Numbered from the stretch's first letter, positions 33,642 through 43,215 are shown. The stretch is 64,000 nt of DNA from Anaerolineae bacterium (GCA_022822305.1 JAJEBY010000016.1:1116001-1180000); one strand, 5' to 3'. Notes: generated by a model not told the origin, from the sequence alone. Translations and numbers: made by a program.

Positions 33642-34513
33642 CCGGCCTGGCTGCGCAGCCACAGGCGCCCTTGGCGCTTCCGGAACCGGGGAAACGCGAT
33701 TGGAGTACCAAGTTCACTCACGCTATTCTGCTGATAGCGGTCTTCACTGCGCTCTTCCCCTCGTATTTCATGTTCACGACCTCATTCAAGACGAACGAAG
33801 AATATCGCTATAACAAGATCGGATTGCCCCAGCAATTGATGCTGGAGCAATATGGCGAGGCGATTTTTCAAAACGAATTCCTGCGATGGATGCTGAACAG
33901 CGCTACCTACGCGCTGGGTTCGGTGGCCCTGAGCACGGTGGTCGCGTCTTTGGCGGCCTTCGCCATCGCCAGAATGCAGTTCCGCGGCAAGAATGTCTTG
34001 CTGGCGCTCAGCACTTCGCTGATGGTGATTCCACCGGTGGTATTGGTGGTGCCGCTTTTCTTGTTTTTTGTGCAGCTGGATCTGATCAGCACCTATCATG
34101 GCACGATACTCATTTATGCCGGTCTGGTAACGCCGTTTTCGATTTATCTTCTGGTCAGTTTCTTCCGCACCCTGCCAACGGAAATCCTGGAGGCGGCGCT
34201 GATTGATGGCGCGTCGCCTTTCGGCGTGCTGTGGCGAGTGGTGATTCCGTTATCAGCGCCAGCCTTGGTGACGCTGCTGATTGTCAATACCCTGTATGTT
34301 TGGAATGACTTGCTGATCGCGCTACTATTTCTGCAGGACGACAACATGCGCACGCTCATGGTGGGCATCAGCGTCTTCCAGGGGCGCTACAATCATCAAG
34401 TGCCGCTGACCATGGCGGGCATGGTGATGGCGAGCCTGCCGATGTTGATTCTGTATATCATATTCCAGCGCTTCTTCATCAGCGGGTTGGCTTCGGGCGC
34501 GCTGAAAGGTTGA
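33638..34513 (+). CDS. ABC sugar importer permease (MalG/UgpE type)
   Basis: A 291-residue membrane protein, partner of the preceding permease. Its EAA loop is EILEAALIDGASPFGVLWRVVIPLSAPA. The region before it holds the helices that follow ALFPSYFMFTTSFKTNEEY, where MalG-type proteins carry the conserved SFK(T/P) element, and the end is FFISGLASGALKG, the usual GAVKG-like tail. The start codon overlaps the upstream stop (ATGA). Together these two proteins form the membrane channel of a carbohydrate importer of the CUT1 class. Confidence 0.9.
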   Translation: MTGLAAQPQAPLALPEPGKRDWSTKFTHAILLIAVFTALFPSYFMFTTSFKTNEEYRYNKIGLPQQLMLEQYGEAIFQNEFLRWMLNSATYALGSVALSTVVASLAAFAIARMQFRGKNVLLALSTSLMVIPPVVLVVPLFLFFVQLDLISTYHGTILIYAGLVTPFSIYLLVSFFRTLPTEILEAALIDGASPFGVLWRVVIPLSAPALVTLLIVNTLYVWNDLLIALLFLQDDNMRTLMVGISVFQGRYNHQVPLTMAGMVMASLPMLILYIIFQRFFISGLASGALKG

Positions 34514-34537
34514 GCAGGACAAACACTGGAGACGTTC

Positions 34538-35308
34538 ATGGGCGAACTGGATAAACGCGTGACCATCGTGACGGGCGCCGGACGCGGCATCGGCTTCGGT
34601 ATCGCCAAACACCTGGCGGCCGCCGGCGCGATTATCATCATCGCCGAGTTGAACGCCGAGACCGGCGCCAGCGCCGCCGAGCAACTGCGGAGCAATGGCT
34701 ATGAGGCGACCTTCGTCGACACTGATGTGACCGATCCAGAAAGTGTGCAGCGTCTTGTCGATGGCGTCGTCGAGCGTTACGGCCGTATCGACATACTGGT
34801 CAACAACGCCGGCGCGGCCGAGGTCGGGCGCACCGAATCCATGCCGGTTCAGGATTGGTACGATCAGATTGATGTGATGTGCAACGGCGTATTTCTGTGC
34901 TTGCGCGCGGCCGGCGCGGTGATGATCAGGCAAGGCGCCGGCGTCATCTTGAATATCAGTTCCATCGCTGGATTGGGCGCCTGGCCGCTGCGCTCGGCCT
35001 ACGACGCCGCCAAAGCCGCTGTCATCAGCCTGACGGAAAACGTCGGCTGTGAATGGGCGCGCAAGGGCGTCCGCGTGGTATCGGTGGCGCCAGGCGTGAC
35101 CCGCACCAATATGCTGCAACAGATGGTGGACGACAAGGTTGCCGATCTCGCTCAATACGAAGATCGGGCGCCGATGGGACGGGTGGCGGAAGTGGAAGAG
35201 ATCGCCAGCGCCGTGCAATTCCTGGTCAGTGATCGCGCGAAATACATCACGGCGACTACGGTCAGCGTGGACGGCGGCTGGACAGCTTGGGGCAACCTGC
35301 CCCTCTGA
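34538..35308 (+). CDS. Short-chain dehydrogenase/reductase
   Basis: A 256-residue SDR: VTGAGRGIGFGIA for the cofactor, LVNNAGAAEV, catalytic ISSIAGLGAW and YDAAKAAVISL, and a C-terminal ITATTVSVDGG. IIIIAELN places an acidic residue after strand 2, indicating NAD. It follows the permease genes by 24 bases and is followed at 12 bases by another SDR of about 255 residues. The pair may act on successive hydroxyls or on different epimers of the imported sugar. Related enzymes include 3-oxoacyl-ACP reductase-like and sugar dehydrogenases, so the substrate is open. Confidence 0.9.
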   Translation: MGELDKRVTIVTGAGRGIGFGIAKHLAAAGAIIIIAELNAETGASAAEQLRSNGYEATFVDTDVTDPESVQRLVDGVVERYGRIDILVNNAGAAEVGRTESMPVQDWYDQIDVMCNGVFLCLRAAGAVMIRQGAGVILNISSIAGLGAWPLRSAYDAAKAAVISLTENVGCEWARKGVRVVSVAPGVTRTNMLQQMVDDKVADLAQYEDRAPMGRVAEVEEIASAVQFLVSDRAKYITATTVSVDGGWTAWGNLPL

Positions 35309-35320
35309 ACGAGGCAAGAT

Positions 35321-36088
35321 ATGCGCTTTGAAAACAAGGTGGCAGTGATAACCGGCGCCGGTCGCGGCATTGGCTATGCGCTGGCCGAGCGCTTCGCGTC
35401 CGAGGGCGCGACGGTTGTCATCGCCGAAATCAATGCTGAACTAGGCATGGCCGCCGCCGAGCGTCTGGGCGCGCACTTTGTGCGCACAGACGTCAGCGAT
35501 CACGAATCGGTGCGGCGGGCAGTTGAGGCGATCGTCAGCCGGCGCGGGCGCATTGATGTTTGGATCAACAATGCCGGAGTCGCCCACAAAGCGCCGGCGG
35601 TAGAGCTGGAGGTGGCCGGCTGGGAAGCCGATATCGGCGTGATGCTGAGCGGCACATTCTATTGCGCCAAATACGCCGGCCAGGTGATGATCGCGCAGGG
35701 CAGCGGCTGCATGGTCAACGTATCATCCGTCAATGGCTTGTTCGCGCAAAAGGCCCGTGCCGGCTATTGCTCGGCGAAAGCGGGCATCAATATGCTGACC
35801 AAGGTGCTGGCGTCCGAATGGGGCGAACACGGCATCCGCGTCAATGCGGTGGCGCCGGGTGTGGTGATGACCGATTTGGTGCAGCAAGGCATCGATCAGG
35901 GCATCGTCACCGAAGAGCAATATCGAGGCCGCATCCCCATGGGGCATCTGGGCGATCTTGATGACGTGGTGGAGGCTGTGCTTTTCCTGGCGAGCGACGA
36001 AGCCTCCTTCGTCACCGGCGAGGTCATGCGCGTCGATGGCGGCTGGACTGCCTACCATCTGTTTTATCCATTCGACCAAGCCTTTTAG
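35321..36088 (+). CDS. Short-chain dehydrogenase/reductase
   Basis: A 255-residue SDR with ITGAGRGIGYALAERFA, WINNAGVAHKA, catalytic VSSVNGLFAQ and YCSAKAGINML, and FVTGEVMRVDGG near the end. It resembles glucose/ribitol dehydrogenase-type members in general form. The tail YHLFYPFDQAF extends a few residues past the common end. It is in the importer operon between another SDR and an SMP-30 protein, which fits oxidation of a sugar to a lactone followed by lactone hydrolysis. Confidence 0.9.
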   Translation: MRFENKVAVITGAGRGIGYALAERFASEGATVVIAEINAELGMAAAERLGAHFVRTDVSDHESVRRAVEAIVSRRGRIDVWINNAGVAHKAPAVELEVAGWEADIGVMLSGTFYCAKYAGQVMIAQGSGCMVNVSSVNGLFAQKARAGYCSAKAGINMLTKVLASEWGEHGIRVNAVAPGVVMTDLVQQGIDQGIVTEEQYRGRIPMGHLGDLDDVVEAVLFLASDEASFVTGEVMRVDGGWTAYHLFYPFDQAF

Positions 36089-36115
36089 CGGGCTAATGAT
36101 AAAGCGAGGACTCTT

Positions 36116-36958
36116 ATGGCTGAAAATATCCTGGAACTCGGCATGATCGAACATGGCATGGATCATCCGGAAGGCGTGGCGGTGGGACCGGACGGCAAGG
36201 TTTATGCCGGCGGCGAAGCCGGGCAGGTTTATCGCGTGGATCTGGCGGCGAATACCATGGAGGAGTACGCCAATACCGGTGGCTTTGTGCTGGGGCTGGC
36301 GCATGACGCCGATGGCAATTGTTATGCCTGCGATATCGAGCGGGTCGCGAAAATCACGCCTGAAGGAGAGGTCTCTACTTATAGCGATGGCAATAGCGAT
36401 CAGACGATGCGCGTGCCGAATTATCCGGTTTTTGATGCCGCCGGCAACCTGTACGTCTCGGATTCAGGCGATTGGGGCGAGGGCAACGGTTTCATCTGGA
36501 AGATAACGCCCGGCGGAGAAGCGGCGATCTGGGATCGTCAAGCCTGCGGATTCACCAACGGCATGTGCCTGGGACCGGACGGCAAGTCTCTTTATGTGGT
36601 CGAATCGACGCCGCCGCTGATCTCGCGCGTTCCGATCAACGCCGATGGTTCGGCAGGCCAGCGAGAAGTGGTGGTCGAGCTGCCGCGCAATGTGCCCGAT
36701 GGCGTGGCATTTGATGCCGAAGGCAATCTCTACATCTCACTGTACAATCCCAACATCATCTATCGTTATGACCTCGATGCCAAAGCGCTCGCCACGCTCT
36801 ACGATGATTGGCAACAGCTGATGCTGATCGCGCCGACCAATATCGCCTTTGGCGGCGCCGATATGAAGACGCTTTTCATCGCCAATCTCTGCGGCTGGAA
36901 TATCGTCACGGCGGCAATGGATATCCCCGGATTGCCAGTTCAGTATCCCAAATTGTGA
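36116..36958 (+). CDS. SMP-30/gluconolactonase-like beta-propeller
   Basis: A 280-residue six-bladed propeller. Repeated blades show HPEGVAVGPDGKVYAGGEAGQVYRV, FVLGLAHDADGNCYACD, PVFDAAGNLYVSDSGDW, GMCLGPDGKSLYVVE and GVAFDAEGNLYIS. The acidic and asparagine residues that hold the divalent metal in SMP-30/gluconolactonase (HPEG, N-G, D-G) are in the expected places. It would hydrolyse a sugar lactone made by the SDRs upstream. No signal peptide is seen, so it is cytosolic. A paralog of similar length lies at 59128-59982 in the other sugar-acid cluster. Confidence 0.85.
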   Translation: MAENILELGMIEHGMDHPEGVAVGPDGKVYAGGEAGQVYRVDLAANTMEEYANTGGFVLGLAHDADGNCYACDIERVAKITPEGEVSTYSDGNSDQTMRVPNYPVFDAAGNLYVSDSGDWGEGNGFIWKITPGGEAAIWDRQACGFTNGMCLGPDGKSLYVVESTPPLISRVPINADGSAGQREVVVELPRNVPDGVAFDAEGNLYISLYNPNIIYRYDLDAKALATLYDDWQQLMLIAPTNIAFGGADMKTLFIANLCGWNIVTAAMDIPGLPVQYPKL

Positions 36959-36971
36959 GAGGCGCGGATTC

Positions 36972-37421
36972 ATGTCCGTTATTGGAGCTCATCACACATC
37001 TTTTTCAGTCATTGACATGCGAGAGACGCTTGCGTTCTATTGCGATTTGCTGGGATTTGAGATCGTCAATGAGCGCCCGGCCGTGACCGAAGCCTATTTT
37101 CGCGACATCATCGGCTTTCCCGATGCGGTGGTTTACGCGGTGCTGCTGAGGATTCCGGGCACGGATCACTTGCTTGAGCTGCTGGAATACAAGCACCCGC
37201 GCGGAATCCCGCAGGATTTGCAACCCAACAACCCCGGCAGCAGCCATATCGCCTACATCGTGGACGATCTGTTGGCCATGTATCCGGAGCTGCAAGAAGC
37301 GGGTGTCGAGTTTATATCCGGGCCGGTCGCGCTGGACGCGGGTCCCAACAGCGGCGGATGGGCGCTATACATGAAAGACCCCAACGGCATCATCATCGAG
37401 CTGTTTCAACCGGGCGATTGA
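36972..37421 (+). CDS. VOC (glyoxalase/dioxygenase) superfamily protein
   Basis: A 149-residue vicinal-oxygen-chelate protein with two beta-alpha-beta modules. The metal ligands fit His in IGAHHTSFSV, Glu in HLLELLEY, His in SSHIAYIV and Glu in GIIIELFQP. Members include lactoylglutathione lyase, methylmalonyl-CoA epimerase and extradiol dioxygenases; the short sequence does not decide between them. It is the last gene of the importer operon, 13 bases after the lactonase gene, so an isomerase or epimerase step in the same pathway is plausible. It converges with the Eis-like gene. Confidence 0.85.
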   Translation: MSVIGAHHTSFSVIDMRETLAFYCDLLGFEIVNERPAVTEAYFRDIIGFPDAVVYAVLLRIPGTDHLLELLEYKHPRGIPQDLQPNNPGSSHIAYIVDDLLAMYPELQEAGVEFISGPVALDAGPNSGGWALYMKDPNGIIIELFQPGD

Positions 37422-37462
37422 TCCGCAGCTGAATCAAGCGACGCGCGATACAGCCTGCCCCG

Positions 37463-38662
37463 CTAATAGTCGGCGTAAAGATATGGCAGTTGGCGCGGAA
37501 ACATGCGCCGCAGCGCCGCGCATTGCTCGGGCGTTGGATCGCCCCAGCCGCGATAGGTAAACACTTCGGGATCGTGTGTGCCGTAAATCAGCGCCGAAAG
37601 TCCTTGAATGGTCAAATCCAGGTCGGCGCCATTTGCTTTGGACACGACCAGGCGGCCACGGTCAGACGCCAATTGAAACTCGCCCTCGTTCCAGGGGCAT
37701 TGCCGGTCGCGGACGCGGATGCGGAGTTGGCCGTCGCCGACGGGTATGCCGCCGAGTCCAGCGACGTCGAGCGCGCGGCCCATCGGCGTCACCCAATCCC
37801 AGGAGCGCCGCACGACATCGAGATCGCTGATCCACAATTCGGGCTGCTCGGCCGGATGCAGATGGAGCCTGACGCTCTTGACCTGGTCGATATGTCGCGC
37901 GATCCAGGCGAGCAGGAGGTAACGCGCGCCAGCGTCCTTGCAATGGAATCCGCTGGCCTGCAATTCGCCCCAGAAGTCCGTCAACTGATATGTCATCAGG
38001 CCGACCATTTGTCCATCGCGGCGCGCCGTCGCCAGCCAGACCTGACCGCCTTTGTCGAATTGACGCCGTTCCGATGCTTCGGTCAGCTGCGCCATCCCAT
38101 GAGTGATATCGCGAAAGTCTCGTATTTGCTCGCGGTAGGTCTCCCAGGCGTCCCAAAGACTTATCGCCTCGACCTCGCCCGGGATGTTCATTTTCAAGAT
38201 TGGCGCCAGCGCTTCCGGCGCGAAGGTCGCGGAAAACGTCTGTGGAAAGGAGACATAACCCATGCGTTCGTAGAAGGACTCGCGAAAGGGATAAAGGCAA
38301 GTCACCGCGTGACCCGCTTCCGCCATGTCTTGAAACATCGCATTCATGACCTTTGTCGAATAACCGCGGTGGCGGCTCTCCACGCTGGTCATGACACCGC
38401 AGACCCCGGCCATCGGCACGAGCGCGCCACGGATATTTTGCTCCATCAAGACTGATTGGGCGCAGGCGACCGCTCGTCCGGCTTCAAAACCAATCAGCGT
38501 ATGACGCTCCTCGCGGCTGGCCGCCATCTGCTCATAGATTTCATCGTGACGCGAGGGTGACTCGCGCGAGGACAAGAAGGGATAAGCCCATAGCGGGAAG
38601 AGCGTATGACGCAACTCTTCCCCGCTAACCTGGCGAATCTCAAAACTTGAATCTGTGGCCAT
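37463..38662 (-). CDS. Eis-like GNAT N-acetyltransferase
   Basis: A 399-residue protein with the three-part Eis plan: an N-terminal GNAT domain with the acetyl-CoA loop VCGVMTSVESRHRGYSTKVM, a second atypical GNAT domain, and a C-terminal sterol-carrier-like domain (about 290-399; LRIRVRDRQCPWNEGEFQL). Eis proteins acetylate amines, including aminoglycosides, at several positions. The C-terminal carboxylate of the family acts as a base; this protein ends LPYLYADY. It is the last gene of the long minus-strand run, starting about 50 bases after the SDR stop. Its natural substrate is unknown. Confidence 0.85.
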   Translation of the reverse strand: MATDSSFEIRQVSGEELRHTLFPLWAYPFLSSRESPSRHDEIYEQMAASREERHTLIGFEAGRAVACAQSVLMEQNIRGALVPMAGVCGVMTSVESRHRGYSTKVMNAMFQDMAEAGHAVTCLYPFRESFYERMGYVSFPQTFSATFAPEALAPILKMNIPGEVEAISLWDAWETYREQIRDFRDITHGMAQLTEASERRQFDKGGQVWLATARRDGQMVGLMTYQLTDFWGELQASGFHCKDAGARYLLLAWIARHIDQVKSVRLHLHPAEQPELWISDLDVVRRSWDWVTPMGRALDVAGLGGIPVGDGQLRIRVRDRQCPWNEGEFQLASDRGRLVVSKANGADLDLTIQGLSALIYGTHDPEVFTYRGWGDPTPEQCAALRRMFPRQLPYLYADY

Positions 38663-38711
38663 TCTGGAGCGCTTATCTATCGATTTGGCTTCGACGGCAA
38701 TCTACGTCGAA

Positions 38712-39623
38712 TCAATCAAACCAATCCCAGATGCTGCCGTGGTCGACCAGTTTATCGGGCAGCGCCTCGTCCAATGCTTCGAGCGTCCAGCGCCCTTCCG
38801 TCCGCAAGACGCGCAGGATCGGCGGCATGCGCGTGACCACGACACGGTTGCTGTCGCAATGGAACATCTGCCCGTTGGCGGGACAATCCGGCGCCGACAG
38901 CCAGGCCACCAAAGGCGATACATTGGCCGGCGACTTGGCGTCAAATCCCGAATCGTCGGCCGGCTCGGCCATGTCTTCGTCCGCGCCGGGCATCGTCAGG
39001 GCCAATCGCGTGCGCGCGCCGGGCGAGACCACATTGGAACGCACGCCGTATTTGCCGGCTTCCAGCGCGATGACCTGCGAGAATGCGCAAACCGCCAGCT
39101 TGGCGGCCGAATAATTGGCTTGCCCAAAGTTGCCAGCGTAACCGGCAACCGAGCTGGTATGCACAACTGAGCCATAGACCGGGCGCCCGTCGCTTTTGCT
39201 TTTCTCGCGCCAGTAGGCCACGGCGTGTTTGGCGGGCGCGGCATGTCCCTTGAGATGCACGGCAATGACGGCGTCCCATTCCGCTTCCGTCATATTGGCC
39301 AAGGTGCGATCGCGCAGGATGCCGGCGTTGTTGACCAGCACGTTGAGATCGCCGAAAGTATCGATGGCTTGCCGCACCAATTCAGCCGCGCTTTGCCAGT
39401 TCGAGACATCGGCGCCATTGGCGACGGCCCGCCCGCCCAGCGCTTCAATTTCCGCCACGACTTCCTGCGCCGGCGTCAACGATTGGCCTTCCCCGCTGAT
39501 TTCGCCGCCCAAATCATTCACGACCACGCTGGCGCCTTCTCGCGCCAATAGCAGCGCGTGTTCGCGCCCCAGTCCGCGTCCCGCGCCGGTCACAATGGCT
39601 ACGGCGCCATCCAATCTGCCCAT
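38712..39623 (-). CDS. SDR of the hydroxyacyl-CoA dehydrogenase (MFE-2/HSD17B4-like) type
   Basis: About 303 residues from the ATG at 39623, which has GAGGGTGAG just upstream; an ATG at 39674 would overlap the previous gene. The cofactor motif is VTGAGRGLGREHALLLA, followed by VVVNDLGG, a strand-2 pattern seen in peroxisomal multifunctional enzyme dehydrogenases. Catalytic residues are in TSSVAGYAGNFGQANYSAAKLAV, and RTRLALTMPG is also MFE-2-like. The tail of 60 residues (CPANGQMFHCDSNRVVV onward) is longer than in plain SDRs. It likely oxidises a 3-hydroxyacyl-CoA, which fits the CoA-ligase and thiolase-fold genes around it. Confidence 0.88.
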   Translation of the reverse strand: MGRLDGAVAIVTGAGRGLGREHALLLAREGASVVVNDLGGEISGEGQSLTPAQEVVAEIEALGGRAVANGADVSNWQSAAELVRQAIDTFGDLNVLVNNAGILRDRTLANMTEAEWDAVIAVHLKGHAAPAKHAVAYWREKSKSDGRPVYGSVVHTSSVAGYAGNFGQANYSAAKLAVCAFSQVIALEAGKYGVRSNVVSPGARTRLALTMPGADEDMAEPADDSGFDAKSPANVSPLVAWLSAPDCPANGQMFHCDSNRVVVTRMPPILRVLRTEGRWTLEALDEALPDKLVDHGSIWDWFD

Positions 39624-39666
39624 TTGTCTCACCCTCATCTTTCCGCAATCAATCAAATAATTGACA

Positions 39667-40815
39667 TTAGTCACAAGCGAGAATCAGAGTCGCCGCGGAC
39701 GACATCAAACCGCCGATGCCATGGGCGACCGCGATTTCGACATCCGGCGCTTGTCTCGCGCCGGCCTCGCCGCGGGCTTGACGCACGGCTTCAATCAACA
39801 CCAGCATGCCCAGCGCGCCGGGATGACAATACGAAAGTCCGCCGCCGGAAGTGTTCAATGGGAAGTCGCCGCCGGGCGCTGTGCGTCCGCCTTGCACAAA
39901 AGCGCCGACCTCGCCCTTCTCGCAGAATCCCAGATCTTCGATGGCGAGCAAGGGTGTGATGGTGAAGGCATCGTATGCCTGCAGAACATCGACATCGGCG
40001 GGCGCGACACCGGCCATGCCGAAAGCGTCGCGACCTGATTCCACGGCCGGCGTTTCAACGATGTCAGGAATCTGCGAAATATGCCAGGTGCGCTGACTTT
40101 CGCCCGCGCCCAGCACGCGCACGGGTTTCTTTCGAGCATCGCGCGCGCGATCGGCGCCGGTCACGATGACGACGCCGCCGCCGTCGGTAATCAGGCAGCA
40201 ATCATGCCGGCGCATCGGATCGGCGATCATGCGCGAGTTCATCACATCGTCCAGCGTCAGCGGATCGCGATGCCAGGCTTTGGGATTCAGCTGCGCCCAT
40301 TTTCGCGCCGCCAGCGGAATCTCCGCCAACTGCTCGCGCGTGGTGCCGAATTGATACATGTGGCGCGCCGTGGCCATGGCGAAGTGGCCGATCGGCACCG
40401 GGATGCCGTAAGGCGTCTCGAATTGCTCCATGTTGTTCAATACGGATTGCTTCCACTGCGCCGAGCGCAACCGCAAACTGCGCTGTCGCGAGGCATAGCC
40501 GATGAGCGCTACCTCGCAGCGGCCTTCCTGAATCGCCAGCATGGCGTGATGCGCGAAGGTCAGGAAAGTGCCGCCGCCGACATCGGTCGAATCGACGTAG
40601 CGTGGCTCATATACGCCCAGATACTCGCCAAGCTGGACGGTGCCTTCTTCGCCCATGTAATTGATGAACAAGCCATCGACATCGCGGATGCTCAGGCCGG
40701 CTTCGTCCAGCGCTTCATGCGCCGCCAGCGCCACCATCGAATACGCGCTGTGATCGTAGACCTCGCCCAGGGGCGTCTCGGCGGCCCCAACAATATAGAC
40801 ATCGGTTTTGCTCAT
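39667..40815 (-). CDS. Thiolase-fold protein (SCP2/Ltp type) lacking catalytic cysteines
   Basis: A 382-residue thiolase-superfamily protein close to lipid-transfer-protein thiolases (TPLGEVYDHSAYSMVALAAHEALDEAG; NTSGGGLSYCHPGALGML). At the position of the nucleophilic Cys the sequence is DVGGGTFL, and at the second Cys the end reads AHGIGGLMSS, so neither catalytic cysteine is present. LQAYDAFTITP and LSY supply conserved tyrosines. Ltp2-like aldolases that work with DUF35 partners have this pattern, so C-C cleavage of a beta-hydroxyacyl-CoA side chain is a reasonable guess. A paralog is at 43595-44752. Confidence 0.85.
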   Translation of the reverse strand: MSKTDVYIVGAAETPLGEVYDHSAYSMVALAAHEALDEAGLSIRDVDGLFINYMGEEGTVQLGEYLGVYEPRYVDSTDVGGGTFLTFAHHAMLAIQEGRCEVALIGYASRQRSLRLRSAQWKQSVLNNMEQFETPYGIPVPIGHFAMATARHMYQFGTTREQLAEIPLAARKWAQLNPKAWHRDPLTLDDVMNSRMIADPMRRHDCCLITDGGGVVIVTGADRARDARKKPVRVLGAGESQRTWHISQIPDIVETPAVESGRDAFGMAGVAPADVDVLQAYDAFTITPLLAIEDLGFCEKGEVGAFVQGGRTAPGGDFPLNTSGGGLSYCHPGALGMLVLIEAVRQARGEAGARQAPDVEIAVAHGIGGLMSSAATLILACD

Positions 40816-40859
40816 AAGCTGAAATCATCCTTCCGGGTGTGGTCACGCGCAGACCAGCG

Positions 40860-41633
40860 TTATTTTGGTCCCATGCGCATGCCCGAATCAAGCCGAACGT
40901 TTTCGCCGTTGATGATGGGATTCTCGGCGATGGCCTGCGCCATGTGGGCGAATTCATCCGCCACCGCCGGACGCCTGGGAAATACCATGTGCCCGACCAA
41001 CTGATCGACCAGCGCCTGGGGCGCCAACTCCGCGCGCGGCGTCATGAAGAAGCCGGGGATGACGGTATTGCAGCGAATGCCCATTACCGCCAAATCGCGC
41101 GCGATCACCAAGGTCATGCCGGAGACGCCGGCTTTGGCCGCGGCATAAGCGGCTTGACCAATCTGCCCTTCAAATGCCGACACCGACGACGTATTGATGA
41201 TCACGCCACGTTCCCCGTGCTCGTTGGGTTTATTGTTGCCCATGGCCCAGGCCGCCAGCCGGATGCAGTTGAAGGTACCGACCAGGTAGCTGTTGACGGT
41301 GATTTGGAAGTCCTCCAGAGGATGCGGTCCCTGTCGGTTGACGGTACGACGCGCGCCAACGCCGGTCGTCCCGGCGCAATTCACCAGAAAATGCACGGCG
41401 CCGAATGCATCGACGGCCATATCCACCGCGCGCTGCACATCGGCTTCGGACTCGATATTCGCTTTGCAGAAGCGAACCTGAGGTCCTAGCTCAGCGACGA
41501 TGCGCTCGGCGCGTTCTTCGTTCAGATCGAGGATGACGGCATTGGCGCCGTGCTTGACAAATCGGCGTACTGTCCCTTCCGCCAGGCCAGATGCGCCACC
41601 GGTTGCGATCAGCGTATTCCCGGCAATTTGCAT
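40860..41633 (-). CDS. Short-chain dehydrogenase (3-hydroxyacyl-CoA dehydrogenase type II-like)
   Basis: A 257-residue SDR. The cofactor loop reads ATGGASGLAEGTVRRFV, so the usual third glycine is displaced as in HSD17B10-like enzymes. It has VILDLNEERAE (NAD-type Asp), NCAGTTGVGA, and catalytic TSSVSAFEGQ with YAAAKAGVSGM. In HSD17B10, GIRCNTVIPGFF-like segments are also conserved. A strong GGAGG lies 7 bases before the ATG. It sits between a CoA-ligase gene and a thiolase-fold gene, consistent with the 3-hydroxyacyl-CoA oxidation step of a side-chain degradation route. Confidence 0.88.
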   Translation of the reverse strand: MQIAGNTLIATGGASGLAEGTVRRFVKHGANAVILDLNEERAERIVAELGPQVRFCKANIESEADVQRAVDMAVDAFGAVHFLVNCAGTTGVGARRTVNRQGPHPLEDFQITVNSYLVGTFNCIRLAAWAMGNNKPNEHGERGVIINTSSVSAFEGQIGQAAYAAAKAGVSGMTLVIARDLAVMGIRCNTVIPGFFMTPRAELAPQALVDQLVGHMVFPRRPAVADEFAHMAQAIAENPIINGENVRLDSGMRMGPK

Positions 41634-41654
41634 AGTGATTCCTCCGCGCCTATT

Positions 41655-43193
41655 CTAGGTAGGCTTGACCATTTCGATTTCGCCCTGCCAATCGCCCAGG
41701 CGATCTTCCAACATCTTGTTGCGCCGAATCTTACCCATGCCATCGCGCGGCAGCTCCGGCAGGAACTCATAAGATTTTGGCGTCTTGTAGACCATTAAGC
41801 GCTCGCGACAGAACTTGTCCAATTCTTGCGCGCTGGGCGCCGCAGCCCGGTCCACAGGCTGCACAACGGCGTGTACGCGACGTCCCCATTCCGGATCCGG
41901 TATGCCCAGCGCAACCACGTCCGCTACGGCCGGATGCGCGTGAAGCGCCGCTTCCACCTCGGCCGGGAAGACGTTTGCGCCGCCGGTGACGATCATGTCG
42001 ATGCGGCGGTCGGCGCTGTAGAGATAACCCGCTTCGTCGACCCAGCCCAGATCGCCGACGCTGGTGAAGCCATCGGGCGTGGTTTTGGGATAAGGCGAGC
42101 CGATATAAGCGAAGGTGGGCTTGCGCGGGGCATGGAAGCGAAAGTAGATCTCGCCCACTTCGCCCGTCGGCAGCTCGTTCTGCTCATCATCCAGGATTTT
42201 CAAATCCGAGTAAATCGGTCTGCCGACGCTGCCCGGATGCTCCAGCCACTCGTCGCCGCGAATGGCGGTGAAGCCACAAAGTTCGGTCGAGCCGAAACAC
42301 TCGTAGACCTTCTCGCCCCCGATCTTCTCGATCCAGGCATACTTGACCCACTCCGGGCATTTGGCGCCGGCATGAAAGAGGCCTTCAATGCAAGAAAAAT
42401 CGTAGTCTTTGAAATTGGGCAGTTTCGCCAGGCGAATCAACATGGTCGGCACCATGAACATGAAACTGACGCGATGCTTCTCGATCAGCTCCGCCACCAG
42501 TTCGGTATTCCAACTTTCGGTAACGATCAAGGTGTGAGCTTCGAAGAGTCCAGCGTGGCCCCAGCCGAAGGGCGCGCCGTGATAGAGCGGCCCGGTGACG
42601 ATTTGTATTTGATTGCCGCGCATGCCCGTGTAGTAGGCAATACCGTGAGCTGCATAATACTTCCCGGGCACACCGGACAGCGGCTCATTGTTGACGATCA
42701 CCTTGGGTCGGCCGGTGGATCCGCCTGAGGTTGACGCCACGCCCGGATTGGAGATTTTGTCCGGCAACGGATCGCTTGAGAGACTATCCGCCGCGCTCAG
42801 TTCCGCCGCTGTCATGGAACGATAGGGGGATCCATCCCAATCGGCGACCACCAAGGCCGGATCCGCCAGCGCCAGCACGGCGTCACGCTCGTGTTTGGGC
42901 ATATCCCAGCGCAGCGGCACGGTCATCGCGCCCAGCTTCCAGGCGGCGAAGGCCACATAATAGTGCTCGGGCGAGTTGCGCAAGCCGATGACAACCGTCG
43001 AGTTCTCGTCAACGCCGCAATCGGCGAAATGACGCGCCAGGCGATTGCTGCCGGCTTCCAGCTGCCGCCAGGTTGTCACGTATTCTCTACGATCGAGTTT
43101 GACGAAAATGACAGCCGGTTTATCGGGATGTTCCTTCGCCAGCATCCGCAGGCGTCGGCCGCGCGAAATCGGTTCCTGGACTTTTTCAGTCAT
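41655..43193 (-). CDS. AMP-forming acyl-CoA synthetase
   Basis: A 512-residue ANL-superfamily ligase that activates a carboxylic acid to its CoA thioester through an acyl-AMP. The P-loop is STSGGSTGRPKVI, the acyl/AMP motif is YECFGSTELCG, the hinge region is DRRIDMIVTGGANVFPAEVEAAL, and the catalytic lysine lies in DGMGKIRRNKM near the end. FAWGHAG-type hydrophobic stretches line the acyl pocket, but chain preference cannot be read. The start at ATG 43193 (MTEKVQEP) is preferred over 43250, which would overlap the DUF35 gene. It is a paralog of the ligase at 44780-46318. Confidence 0.9.
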   Translation of the reverse strand: MTEKVQEPISRGRRLRMLAKEHPDKPAVIFVKLDRREYVTTWRQLEAGSNRLARHFADCGVDENSTVVIGLRNSPEHYYVAFAAWKLGAMTVPLRWDMPKHERDAVLALADPALVVADWDGSPYRSMTAAELSAADSLSSDPLPDKISNPGVASTSGGSTGRPKVIVNNEPLSGVPGKYYAAHGIAYYTGMRGNQIQIVTGPLYHGAPFGWGHAGLFEAHTLIVTESWNTELVAELIEKHRVSFMFMVPTMLIRLAKLPNFKDYDFSCIEGLFHAGAKCPEWVKYAWIEKIGGEKVYECFGSTELCGFTAIRGDEWLEHPGSVGRPIYSDLKILDDEQNELPTGEVGEIYFRFHAPRKPTFAYIGSPYPKTTPDGFTSVGDLGWVDEAGYLYSADRRIDMIVTGGANVFPAEVEAALHAHPAVADVVALGIPDPEWGRRVHAVVQPVDRAAAPSAQELDKFCRERLMVYKTPKSYEFLPELPRDGMGKIRRNKMLEDRLGDWQGEIEMVKPT

Positions 43194-43215
43194 GCTGCAA
43201 TGATCTTTCTGTCGC